This document shows positions 11,045 to 23,469 of a stretch of DNA of 64,000 nucleotides, in pieces. The DNA lies in contig NC_079474.1 in the NCBI RefSeq assembly GCF_026230105.1, positions 1,064,187-1,128,186 on the forward strand. The letters are read 5' to 3'. Below the pieces are notes generated by a model. The model saw only the letters and a program-made list of their open reading frames with translations, was not told the origin of the DNA and did no database searches. The first letter of the stretch is position 1. Every line of letters starts with the position of its first letter. Made by a program: the position numbers and the translations under genes. This DNA is from Diorhabda sublineata. Lineage: Eukaryota; Arthropoda; Insecta; Coleoptera; Chrysomelidae.

Positions 11045-14000
11045 CGATTATCTGCAAAAGGAAGTAGTTAGATCTTGATAATCTGCAAAAGGAGGTGATT
11101 TTATTTGATAATCTACAAAAGGAAGTCATTAAACCTTGATATCTGCATAAGGAACTGATTAAATCTGATAATATGCAAAAGGAAGTGATTAGATCTTGAT
11201 AATCTGCAAAAGGAGGTGATTTTATTTGATAATCTGCAAAAGGAAGTCATTAAACCTTGATATCTGCATAAGGAACTGATTAAATCTGATAATATGCAAA
11301 AGGAAGTGATTAGATCTTGATAATCTGCAAAAGAAAGTAATTAGATCTTGATAATCTGCAAAAGGAGGTGATCTTATTTGATAATCTGCAAAAGGAAGTC
11401 ATTAAACCTTGATATCTGCATAAGGAACTGATTAAATCTGATAATATGCAAAAGGAAGTGATTAGATCTTGATAATCTGCAAAAGGAAGTAGTTAGATCT
11501 TGATAATCTGCAAAAGGAGGTGATCTTATTTGATAATCTGCAAAAGGAAGTCATTAAACCTTGATATCTGCATAAGGAACTGATTAAATCTGATAATATG
11601 CAAAAGGAAGTGATTAGATCTTGATAATCTGCAAAAGGAGGTGATTTTATTTGATAATCTGCAAAAGGAAGTCATTAAACCTTGATATCTGCATAAGGAA
11701 CTGATTAAATCTGATAATATGCAAAAGGAAGTGATTAGATCTTGATAATCTGCAAAAGAAAGTAATTAGATCTTGATAATCTGCAAAAGGAGGTGATTTT
11801 ATTTGATAATCTGCAAAAGGAAGTCATTAAACCTTGATATCTGCATAAGGAACTGATTAAATCTGATAATATGCAAAAGGAAGTGATTAGATCTTGATAA
11901 TCTGCAAAAGAAAGTAATTAGATCTTGATAATCTGCAAAAGGAGGTGATTTTATTTGATAATCTACAAAAGGAAGTCATTAAACCTTGATATCTGCATAA
12001 GGAACTGATTAAATCTGATAATATGCAAAAGGAAGTGATTAGATCTTGATAATCTGCAAAAGAAAGTAATTAGATCTTGATAATCTGCAAAAGGAGGTGA
12101 TTTTATTTGATAATCTGCAAAAGGAAGTCATTAAACCTTGATATCTGCATAAGGAACTGATTAAATCTGATAATATGCAAAAGGAAGTGATTAGATCTTG
12201 ATAATCTGCAAAAGGAAGTAGTTAGATCTTGATAATCTGCAAAAGGAGGTGATCTTATTTGATAATCTGCAAAAGGAAGTCATTAAACCTTGATATCTGC
12301 ATAAGGAACTGATTAAATCTGATAATCTGCAAAAGGAAGTGATTAGATCTTGATAATCTGCAAAAGGAGGTGATTTTATTTGATAATCTGCAAAAGGAAG
12401 TCATTAAACCTTGATATCTGCATAAGGAACTGATTAAATCTGATAATCTGCAAAAGGAAGTGATTAGATCTTGATAATCTGCAAAAGGAGGTGATCTTAT
12501 TTGATAATCTGCAAAAGGAAGTCATTAAACCTTGATATCTGCATAAGGAACTGATTAAATCTGATAATCTGCAAAAGGAAGTGATTAGATCTTGATAATC
12601 TGCAAAAGGAGGTGATTTTATTTGATAATCTGCAAAAGGAAGTCATTAAACCTTGATATCTGCATAAGGAACTGATTAAATCTGATAATCTGCAAAAGGA
12701 AGTGATTAGATCTTGATAATCTGCAAAAGGAGGTGATTTTATTTGATAATCTGCAAAAGGAAGTCATTAAACCTTGATATCTGCATAAGGAACTGATTAA
12801 ATCTGATAATATGCAAAAGGAAGTGATTAGATCTTGATAATCTGCAAAAGGAGGTGATTTTATTTGATAATCTGCAAAAGGAAGTCATTAAACCTTGATA
12901 TCTGCATAAGGAACTGATTAAATCTGATAATCTGCAAAAGGAAGTGATTAGATCTTGATAATCTGCAAAAGGAAGTAATTAGATCTTGATAATCTGCAAA
13001 AGGAGGTGATTTTATTTGATAATCTGCAAAAGGAAGTCATTAAACCTTGATATCTGCATAAGGAACTGATTAAATCTGATAATCTGCAAAAGGAAGTGAT
13101 TAGATCTTGATAATCTGCAAAAGGAAGTAGTTAGATCTTGATAATCTGCAAAAGGAGGTGATTTTATTTGATAATCTGCAAAAGGAAGTCATTAAACCTT
13201 GATAACTGCATAAGGAACTGATTAAATCTGATAATCTGCAAAAGGAAGTGATTAGATCTTGATAATCTGCAAAAGGAGGTGATTTTATTTGATAATCTGC
13301 AAAAGGAAGTCATTAAACCTTGATATCTGCATAAGGAACTGATTAAATCTGATAATATGCAAAAGGAAGTGATTAGATCTTGATAATCTGCAAAAGGAGG
13401 TGATTTTATTTGATAATCTGCAAAAGGAAGTCATTAAACCTTGATATCTGCATAAGGAACTGATTAAATCTGATAATCTGCAAAAGGAAGTGATTAGATC
13501 TTGATAATCTGCAAAAGGAAGTAGTTAGATCTTGATAATCTGCAAAAGGAGGTGATTTTATTTGATAATCTGCAAAAGGAAGTCATTAAACCTTGATATC
13601 TGCATAAGGAAATGATTAAATCTGATAATCTGCAAAAGGAAGTGATTAGATTTTGATAATCTGCAAAAGGAGGTGATTTTATTTGATAATCTGCAAAAGG
13701 AAGTCATTAAACCTTGATATCTGCATAAGGAACTGATTAAATCTGATAATCTGCAAAAGGAAGTGATTAGATCTTGATAATCTGCAAAAGGAAATGATTA
13801 GATCTTGATAATCTGCAAAAGGAGGTGATTTTATTTGACAATCTGCAAAAGGAAGTCATTAAACCTTGATATCTGCATAAGAAAGGGATTAAATCTGATA
13901 ATCTGCAAAAGGAAGTGATTAGATCTTGATAATCTGCAAAAGGAAGTGATTAGATCTTGATAATATGCGAAAGAAAGTCATTAGATCTTGATATCTGCAA

Positions 14001-14105
14001 AAATAGGTGATTAGATTTGATAATCTGCAAAAATAGGTGATTAGATTTGATAATCTGCAAAAGGAAGTGATTAGATTTGATAATCTGTATAAGCAGGTGA
14101 TTATC
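11045..14105. repeat. Tandem array D, ~30-31-bp unit in 121/152-bp blocks
   Basis: The basic unit is GATAATCTGCAAAAGGAAGTGATTAGATCTT-like. Four unit types follow a fixed order: a GGAGGTGATTTTATTT type, a GGAAGTCATTAAACCTT type, a GCATAAGGAACTGATTAAAT type and a GGAAGTGATTAGATCTT type. GGAGGTGATT lies at 11,091, 11,212 and 11,364, so the block is 121 bp, or 152 bp when one extra 31-bp unit is present. Units at 13,920-14,105 are more diverged and have lost the block order, as expected at an array edge. Confidence 0.97.
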
Positions 14106-14984
14106 AAATTACTTGTGGCACCACCAAGTAACTTAATACCTCAATTGGGGTACTGTCGCCTCAACAGACATCTTAAGACTCTAAACTGAGCAGATAATAA
14201 GGAATATCTACCTAGAGGATGAACATCTCTATCCCGAGCACTCTACACCTGGTAGGGCTTGAAATAGAAGACGAAGATCTCTGGAAATCAAAGCCTTTTA
14301 ACATTCCAGACTATTTAAAAGGAGTGGGGATGATGGATCAGTTGTAGATAGATGTTTTTGGTAGCAGTGTATACGAGACCCCAAATTATAGCACGTGGTT
14401 CGTCGTACACTACCCTACAGCACTGTTGGTTGTTATACCTAAGATTTCCTCCTTTTACTGTATTAATGCGACCACCTTGTATAAATAAAGAATCGAATTA
14501 TTAATTTATTCAGTTTTTATCGTCCTAGTCGCGTTATTTGAGCTAATATTCGTTCTAGGGAAAGTTTGAGCTTTATTGAGTTCGAAAATTTCTTCAGAAG
14601 CACGCGAACGTCTTTTCAATCCTTCCCGTATATTCAAAAACGACAAATTTGTTGGCGATTCCAACAAGAATGCTAACAGAGTTGCCGATTCGAGTTGTGC
14701 ATGCTTCAATTCATCAGCAGTCGCTACTCGAACAATTTGTATTTTGTTTTTCCAGCACGATATTAATTTTAGTTAGGAATTCCTCGATTATTGATGACAG
14801 GCTACCTCTTTTCGTTCAGTCGAAAGAAACGAGTTTGAATTCTTCGAATTACCCTTCATCTGATAGTTTCGATTACGAATATGTTGGGGATTTTTTATTA
14901 ATAAACGTCCGAAACGTAATGGGATAACTTTATCAACGTTGATATAAATTTACGGAAATTTGATCAAATTAACGTCAAAAATAA
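14106..14984. other. Unique stretch, possible solo-LTR-like segment
   Basis: Non-repetitive. Around 14,368-14,508 the sequence runs from TGTATACGAGACC to TTTATTCA and contains TATAAATAAAG near 14,480, which could act as a TATA or polyadenylation signal as in a retroelement LTR. No second copy, primer-binding site or target duplication is visible, so this is weak. Two overlapping open frames at 14,576-14,927 are unrecognised. Confidence 0.35.
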
Positions 14985-17900
14985 CGTTGCCATACTTAAA
15001 ATAGTACGCAGATTGAATGAATGTGGAAAAAATGAGGTTATGTTACTGTTTATTCGTAAAAGAAACGTTGCCAGACTCAAAATATTACGTAGATTGAAGG
15101 AATGTACAAAATTGAGGTTATTTTACTGTTTTTTTACAAATTAACGTCAAAAATAACGTTGCCAGACTTGAAATAGTACGTAGATTGAGGGAATGTACAA
15201 AAAATGAGGTTATGTTACTGTTTATTCGTAAAAGAAACGTTGCCAGACTCAAAATATTACGTAGATTGAAGGAATGTCCGAAATTGAGGTTATTTTACTG
15301 TTTTTTTACGAATTAACGTCAAAAATAACGTTGCCAGACTTGAAATAGTATGTAGATTGAGTGAATGTACAAAAAATGAGGTTACGTTACTGTTTATTCG
15401 TAAAAGAAACGTTGCCAGACTCAAAATATTACGTAGATTGAAGGAATGTCCAAAATTGAGGTTATTTTACTGTTTTTTTACGAATTAACGTCAAAAATAA
15501 CGTTGCCAGACTTGAAATAGTATGTAGATTGAGTGAATGTACAAAAAATGAGGTTACGTTACTGTTTATTCGTAAAAGAAACGTTGCCAGACTCAAAATA
15601 TTACGTAGATTGAAGGAATGTCCGAAATTGAGGTTATTTTACTGTTTTTTTACGAATTAACGTCAAAAATAACGTTGCCAGACTTGAAATAGTATGTAGA
15701 TTGAGTGAATGTACAAAAAATGAGGTTATGTTACTGTTTATTTGTAAAAGAAACGTTGCCAGACTCAAAATATTAGGTAGATTAAAGGAATGTGGAAAAT
15801 TGAGGTTATTTTACTGTTTATTTACGAATTAACGTCAAAAATAACGTTGCCATACTTAAAATAGTACGCAGATTGAATGAATGTGGAAAAAATGAGGTTA
15901 CGTTAATGTTTATTCGTAAAAGAAACGTTGCCAGACTCAAAATATTACGTAGATTGAAGGAATGTCCGAAATTGAGGTTATTTTACTGTTTTTTTACGAA
16001 TTAACGTCAAAAATAACGTTGCCAGACTTGAAATAGTACGTAAATTGAAGGAATATGAAAAAAATGAGGTTACGTTACTGTTTATTCGTAAAAGAAACGT
16101 TGCCAGACTCAAAATATTACGTAGATTAAAGGAATGTGGAAAATTGAGGTTATTTTACTGTTTTTTTACGAATTAACGTCAAAAATAACGTTGCCAGACT
16201 TGAAATAGTACGTAAATTGAAGGAATATGAAAAAAATGAGGTTACGTTACTGTTTATTCGTAAAAGAAACGTTGCCAGACTCAAAATATTACGTAGATTA
16301 AAGGAATGTGGAAAATTGAGGTTATTTTACTGTTTTTTTACGAATTAACGTCAAAAATAACGTTGCCAGACTTGAAATAGTACGTAGATTGAGGGAATGT
16401 ACAAAAAATGAGGTTATGTTACTGTTTATTCGTAAAAGAAACGTTGCCAGACTCAAAATATTACGTAGATTGAAGGAATGTCCGAAATTGAGGTTATTTT
16501 ACTGTTTTTTTACGAATTAACGTCAAAAATAACGTTGCCAGACTTGAAATAGTATGTAGATTGAGTGAATGTACAAAAAATGAGGTTACGTTACTGTTTA
16601 TTCGTAAAAGAAACGTTGCCAGACTCAAAATATTACGTAGATTGAAGGAATGTCCAAAATTGAGGTTATTTTACTGTTTTTTTACGAATTAACGTCAAAA
16701 ATAACGTTGCCAGACTTGAAATAGTATGTAGATTGAGTGAATGTACAAAAAATGAGGTTACGTTACTGTTTATTCGTAAAAGAAACGTTGCCAGACTCAA
16801 AATATTACGTAGATTGAAGGAATGTCCGAAATTGAGGTTATTTTACTGTTTTTTTACGAATTAACGTCAAAAATAACGTTGCCAGACTTGAAATAGTATG
16901 TAGATTGAGTGAATGTACAAAAAATGAGGTTATGTTACTGTTTATTTGTAAAAGAAACGTTGCCAGACTCAAAATATTAGGTAGATTAAAGGAATGTGGA
17001 AAATTGAGGTTATTTTACTGTTTATTTACGAATTAACGTCAAAAATAACGTTGCCATACTTAAAATAGTACGCAGATTGAATGAATGTGGAAAAAATGAG
17101 GTTACGTTAATGTTTATTCGTAAAAGAAACGTTGCCAGACTCAAAATATTACGTAGATTGAAGGAATGTCCGAAATTGAGGTTATTTTACTGTTTTTTTA
17201 CGAATTAACGTCAAAAATAACGTTGCCAGACTTGAAATAGTACGTAAATTGAAGGAATATGAAAAAAATGAGGTTACGTTACTGTTTATTCGTAAAAGAA
17301 ACGTTGCCAGACTCAAAATATTACGTAGATTGAAGGAATGTCCGAAATTGAGGTTATTTTACTGTTTTTTTTACGAATTAACGTCAAAAATAACGTTGCC
17401 AGACTTGAAATAGTACGTAAATTGAAGGAATATGAAAAAAATGAGGTTATGTTACTGTTTATTTGTAAAAGAAACGTTGCCAGACTCAAAATATTACGTA
17501 GATTGAAGGAATGTACAAAATTGAGGTTATTTTACTGTTTTTTTACAAATTAACGTCAAAAATAACGTTGCCAGACTTGAAATAGTATGTAGATTGAGTG
17601 AATGTACAAAAAATGAGGTTACGTTACTGTTTATTCGTAAAAGAAACGTTGCCAGACTCAAAATATTACGTAGATTGAAGGAATGTCCGAAATTGAGGTT
17701 ATTTTACTGTTTTTTTACGAATTAACGTCAAAAATAACGTTGCCAGACTTGAAATAGTACGTAAATTGAAGGAATATGAAAAAAATGAGGTTACGTTACT
17801 GTTTATTCGTAAAAGAAACGTTGCCAGACTCAAAATATTACGTAGATTAAAGGAATGTCCAAAATTGAGGTTATTTTACTGTTTTTTTACGAATTAACGT

Positions 17901-19700
17901 CAAAAATAACGTTGCCAGACTTGAAATAGTACGTAAATTGAAGGAATATGAAAAAAATGAGGTTACGTTACTGTTTATTCGTAAAAGAAACGTTGCCAGA
18001 CTCAAAATATTACGTAGATTGAAGGAATGTCCGAAATTGAGGTTATTTTACTGTTTTTTTACGAATTAACGTCAAAAATAACGTTGCCAGACTTGAAATA
18101 GTACGTAAATTGAAGGAATATGAAAAAAATGAGGTTATGTTACTGTTTATTTGTAAAAGAAACGTTGCCAGACTCAAAATATTACGTAGATTGAAGGAAT
18201 GTACAAAATTGAGGTTATTTTACTGTTTTTTTACAAATTAACGTCAAAAATAACGTTGCCACCAGACTTGAAATAGTATGTAGATTGAGTGAATGTACAA
18301 AAAATGAGGTTACGTTACTGTTTATTCGTAAAAGAAACGTTGCCAGACTCAAAATATTACGTAGATTAAAGGAATGTGGAAAATTGAGGTTATTTTACTG
18401 TTTATTCACGAATTAACGTCAAAAATAACGTTGCCAGACTTGAAATAGTACGTAAATTGAGTGAATGTACAAAAAATGAGGTTACGTTACTGTTTATTCG
18501 TAAAAGAAACGTTGCCAGACTCAAAATATTACGTAGATTAAAGGAATGTGGAAAATTGAGGTTATTTTACTGTTTTTTTACGAATTAACGTCAAAAATAA
18601 CGTTGCCAGACTTGAAATAGTACGTAAATTGAAGGAATATGAAAAAAATGAGGTTATGTTACTGTTTATTTGTAAAAGAAACGTTGCCAGACTCAAAATA
18701 TTACGTAGATTGAAGGAATGTACAAAATTGAGGTTATTTTACTGTTTTTTTACGAATTAACGTCAAAAATAACGTTGCCAGACTTGAAATAGTACGTAAA
18801 TTGAGTGAATGTACAAAAAATGAGGTTACGTTACTGTTTATTCGTAAAAGAAACGTTGCCAGACTCAAAATATTACGTAGATTGAAGGAATGTCCGAAAT
18901 TGAGGTTATTTTACTGTTTTTTTACGAATTAACGTCAAAAATAACGTTGCCAGACTTGAAATAGTACGTAAATTGAAGGAATATGAAAAAAATGAGGTTA
19001 TGTTACTGTTTATTTGTAAAAGAAACGTTGCCAGACTCAAAATATTACGTAGATTGAAGGAATGTACAAAATTGAGGTTATTTTACTGTTTTTTTACAAA
19101 TTAACGTCAAAAATAACGTTGCCACCAGACTTGAAATAGTATGTAGATTGAGTGAATGTACAAAAAATGAGGTTACGTTACTGTTTATTCGTAAAAGAAA
19201 CGTTGCCAGACTCAAAATATTACGTAGATTAAAGGAATGTGGAAAATTGAGGTTATTTTACTGTTTATTCACGAATTAACGTCAAAAATAACGTTGCCAG
19301 ACTTGAAATAGTACGTAAATTGAAGGAATATGAAAAAAATGAGGTTATGTTACTGTTTATTTGTAAAAGAAACGTTGCCAGACTCAAAATATTACGTAGA
19401 TTAAAGGAATGTGGAAAATTGAGGTTATTTTACTGTTTATTCACGAATTAACGTCAAAAATAACGTTGCCAGACTTGAAATAGTATGTAGATTGAGTGAA
19501 TGTACAAAAAATGAGGTTACGTTACTGTTTATTCGTAAAAGAAACGTTGCCAGACTCAAAATATTACGTAGATTAAAGGAATGTGGAAAATTGAGGTTAT
19601 TTTACTGTTTTTTTACGAATTAACGTCAAAAATAACGTTGCCAAACTCAAAATAGTACGTATATTCAAGGAATATGTAAAATAAGGTTATGTTACAGTTT
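14985..19700. repeat. Satellite array E, 172-bp dimer of ~81/91-bp halves, about 27 copies
   Basis: AACGTTGCCAGACTCAAAAT occurs at 15,064, 15,236 and 15,408 (period 172). The alternate half has AACGTTGCCAGACTTGAAAT (15,155 and so on). Both halves carry TTGCCAGACT, a GTAGATTGA segment, GGAATGT and GAGGTTA, so each dimer is two diverged copies of one ~86-bp ancestor. Variants recur at 1,204-bp offsets (seven dimers): the block at about 15,155-16,080 reappears at 16,359-17,284. A GCCACCAGACTT variant recurs at 18,257 and 19,121. Confidence 0.97.
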
Positions 19701-20129
19701 ATTTACGAAAATTCTGTGGAAATTCAACAAAATTTCTTTCGTTTCATTGAATAGTCGACGAGGGTGACATTACACATTATTTCACTTGTCAATATTATGA
19801 TTTAGTTATTAATAAATGATCGACGAATATATCAAATATAATTAAACGAATCTATAAAATAATAATGTGATTATTTTCGAATTTTTTCATAAAATTACAC
19901 GGGAAAGTAGCGTTTCTCAACATTATGATGAATGGTCCTTTGTTATTAGAAATTAATGTCTAGTAGCGAATCAGAAATACTAATAAAAGCACAAGATAAG
20001 GATCTGAAATTGAAATACCACAAAATGGCGGTTCTATTAAATGCAGATTTTATGCAGGTTCAATTGTTATGGGGTTAAGACGAAACAATCAAATGAGGCT
20101 ACAATTTGAATTCGACTATATTTCCTATG
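19701..20129. other. Short unique spacer
   Basis: AT-rich sequence between array E and the polypyrimidine block. No ORF, RNA gene or repeat is evident. Confidence 0.5.
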
Positions 20130-22420
20130 GGAAATTTGATTTTTTATTCGTTTTCCTCCAATTTTTCTATTTCGTTTTATTTAAGCCACAAATTCTTTCA
20201 GTTTTTCTGCCTTCTATATTTTTCGTTCATTTTTTTTTCAAATTTTTCACTTTTTTGTTTTGTTCTATTCTTTATTTTTGTTTTATTTCTTCCCCCTTTT
20301 CTCTTTTCATTGTTTTCAATCGAATAATTTTTTTCTTATCGTCATTTTCTCACTTTTAATTATATATTTTTATCTTTTTTTCTTCTTTCACTTTCTTTTC
20401 TTTCGTCTTTTTCACTTTTCTCTCTATTTTTCACGTTTTTTCATTATTTTCTTCTCTCAACTTTCCCTTCCAGACATTTTCTTTTGTTTTTCTTTCGTTT
20501 TTCATTGTTTTTTATATTCGTTTTTCTGTTTTGTCTCTTTTTATCTTCGTTTCTTCTACAATCTCTTTTACTTCAAGTCTATTTTGCTCTATTTTCTTCA
20601 TTTTTTAATCCTTTTCATTTTATTGTATCCATTCTTATTTTTGTTTTGTTTTATTCTTTATTTTTGTTTTATTTCTTCCCCCTTTTCTCTTTTCATTGTT
20701 TTCAATCGAATAATTTTTTTCTTATCGTCATTTTCTCACTTTTAATTATATATTTTTATCTTTTTTTCTTCTTTCACTTTCGTTTCTTTCGTCTTTTTCA
20801 CTTTTCTCTCTATTTTTCACGCTTTTTCATTATTTTCTTCTCTCAACTTTCCTTTTCAGACATTTTCTTTTGCTTTTCTTTCGTTTTTCTATTATTCTTC
20901 TTTTTTTATCTTCGTTTCTGCTACACTATCTTTTATTCAAGTCCATTTTGTTTTGTTTTATTCTTTATTCTTGTTTCATTTTCTCTCCCTTTCCTCTTTT
21001 CATTGTTATCAATCGATTAATTCTTTTCTTTTCGCCATTTTCTTCGTTCACTTTCTTTCCTTTCGTCTTCTTTAATTTATTCTCTTTCTTTTCCATTTTC
21101 ATTATTATTTTTTTATTAATCTTTTCTTTCCAGATATTTATTTTGCTTTTTTTTCGTTTTTATTGTTTTTTATATTCGTTTTTCTGTTTTGTCTCTTTTT
21201 ATCTTCATTTCTTTTACAATCTCTTTTACTTCAAGTCTATTTTGCTCTATTTTCTTCATTTTTTTATCCTTTTCATTTTATTGTATCCATTCTTATGTTT
21301 TATTTTGTTCTATTCTTTATTTTTGTTTCATTTTTTCTCCCTTTCCTCTTTTCATTGTTATCAATCGATTAATTTTTTTCTTTTCGTCATTTTTTCGCTT
21401 TTAATTATATATTTTAATCTTTTTTTCTTCTTTCACTTTCTTTTCTTTCTATTTTTCACGCTTTTTCATTATTTTCTTCTCTTATCTTTCCCTTCCAGAC
21501 ATTTTCTTTTGCTTTTCTTTCGTTTTTCTATTATTCTTCTTTTTTTATCTTCGTTTCTGCTACACTCTCTTTTATTCAAGTCTATTTTGTTCTGTTTTCT
21601 TCATTTTATCATCCCTTTCATTTTATTGTATCCATTTTTATTTTTTGTTTTGTTTTATTCTTCCTTTTCCTCTCTCTTCTTTTCCCTTCTCTCTTTCCAT
21701 TGTTATCAATCATACGTTCCTTCAATCTCCGATATTTTTTCACTTTCATTTGTACGCGTTTTTGTCTTTTTTCTTTTCATTCAATTTCTCTCCTTTCATT
21801 TTCTTCAATTTTCTCTTTCTTTTTTACGCATTTTCATTATTTTTTCCTTTCTTCTTTATTTTCTTCCTTTCCTTACATTTTTTATCGTACATTTTTGTTT
21901 CTTATACTCAAAATTTTTTCTTTTCTCTTTTATTCTTTTTCTCTTACCTATCCCTTCGTACTCTATGAACATTTTCCCGTCGTTAGTTGCGAATTTTCAC
22001 TTTTCTTTAATCATCTTCGATTTTTCCTCTTAAATTTTGCGATATTTCTCCAAAATCCTCAATTTTTTCTTCCTCTTCCATTTATTCCGGTGTAATTCTT
22101 ATTTTTTCTTCCTCCTTTGTTTCTGTTCCGATTGTTTCTTTCTCTCCTATCACAATTTTCTTCATCAATTTTTATTTTGAACCCCTTTCCTTTTTTTATC
22201 TTCTTCCTCACACCCTTCTCTGTTTTTTTTTTCAATTTTCCCTTTTTTCTTGACGTTTCTCAATTTTCTCTTCATCTTTTTGTAAATTCTTCGTTTGTTT
22301 CTTCTTTTTTTGTTTATTCCTTCAATGTCATACCTTTCATTTCTTCTTTTCCTCTTTACTTTACTGTTTTATATTCCAATTTTCGTCGTTTCCACTCGGT
22401 TTTTATCAACCATACATTTC
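20130..22420. repeat. Polypyrimidine (T/C) tract block F with internal duplications
   Basis: About 2.3 kb in which the + strand is overwhelmingly T and C, with strong strand asymmetry. Longer motifs repeat imperfectly, for example ATTTCTTCCCCCTTTTCTC at 20,285 and 20,671 (offset 386) and CCTCTTTTCATTGTTATCAA near 20,992 and 21,344. The lack of A and G removes stop codons, so all forward frames stay open for up to 387 codons. The predicted products are strings of Phe, Leu and Ser with no domain, and I treat them as composition artefacts. Confidence 0.85.
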
Positions 22421-23469
22421 ATGCCCCAGCAGGAAGGAAGCGGAACAATTTCCCGGCCACTGCTCGTTACTAGTTAGTCAATGACCGCGCATGCGTAAAT
22501 TCCCGGTCATTTTTTTCCAACTTTCATTTTGTATTCGATATCAACCGTAAAAAGTTGTAAGCAAAACCGTCAGGAGTATTCGCTTGTCTATGTACAAAAA
22601 TTTTACGATGACATACTGTATCGATTATCGAAAATCGATTACTGTTTTATAAAATATATAGGTGCGTACGCCACTGGAACGATTAACGATCATTATCGGA
22701 AATTTTGACAATACTACCAACTTTCTTATTGAATTCAAAAGAATAGTAGTACTGCTTTATCGATAAAACAGATCTCTCGTAATTATACGCGGTATTGTTG
22801 AAAATGATACTTGTAAATTTAATTCGGATTTTCTCTATTGTTTTCTTAATGAAAGTAGAGCACGTCGTCCATTGATTGACACTTGAAACAAAATGGTCGA
22901 GAAAGTAGCAAACTGAATCGATTTTTAAATCGATTCACGATAATAAACATTTTACTGCGTCCTATAGTTATTATACAGATTGTCGCTTCAATACTCGACA
23001 AAATTTTATATATTTATATTCATAACTCGACCAACATTCTCGTTTCATATTTTTTTTTGTTTCGTATTCGATTTTTTCGAAGATCCTCACTCGAAATCAC
23101 AATAATCAAGAAGCATAAAATTAATCCGAAGCTTGTTTTTATACTATAACTGCATCCGAGGAATTTAAATCAAACAGTAGCAAACTAGAGGTGACACAAT
23201 GTTTACTGGACCGAAAATAACGTTCTGAACTCCACAGGCACCCTACGGTTTCGATCCTTCCAGGGCAGTATTCGAAAATTTCACGGTTCAACTTGGCGAT
23301 CGAAAATATTTCGTAGCTGTCAGTTTAATTAATAAAAAAACTTTAATATTATTGTAGATTAGTGAAAATTCGTAATTTCGATACCAAATAATCATTCTAC
23401 GACGTTCCCCCATCGAACGTCCTCTACTTTGTGAAGTATATGGGGGAAAATGTTTGAGTCTGCGCAAAT
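22421..23469. other. Unique stretch with a GC-rich palindromic patch
   Basis: Higher-complexity sequence at 22,425-22,515 contains an NRF1-like palindrome inside an 8-bp inverted repeat (listed separately). The rest is AT-rich; an 88-codon open frame near 22,883 has no recognisable features. Array G begins at about 23,470. Confidence 0.5.
22480..22511. promoter_or_regulatory. Inverted repeat around an NRF1/Ewg-like CGCGCATGCG site
   Basis: AATGACCG at 22,480-22,487 pairs with CGGTCATT at 22,504-22,511 across a 16-base loop. CGCGCATGCG (22,486-22,495) overlaps the left arm and loop and resembles the palindromic site bound by NRF1 / Drosophila Erect wing. No gene is visible next to it, so a promoter role is speculation. 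Confidence 0.35.

Noticed and set aside
14576..14927. 66- and 92-codon + strand frames
   Set aside because: Overlapping frames with no family match, next to a possible LTR-like segment. Not enough to call a gene.
20069..22473. Long overlapping + strand open frames (up to 387 codons)
   Set aside because: They come from a T/C-only strand that cannot form stop codons. All forward frames are open, the products are Phe/Leu/Ser strings without any domain, and the DNA repeats internally.
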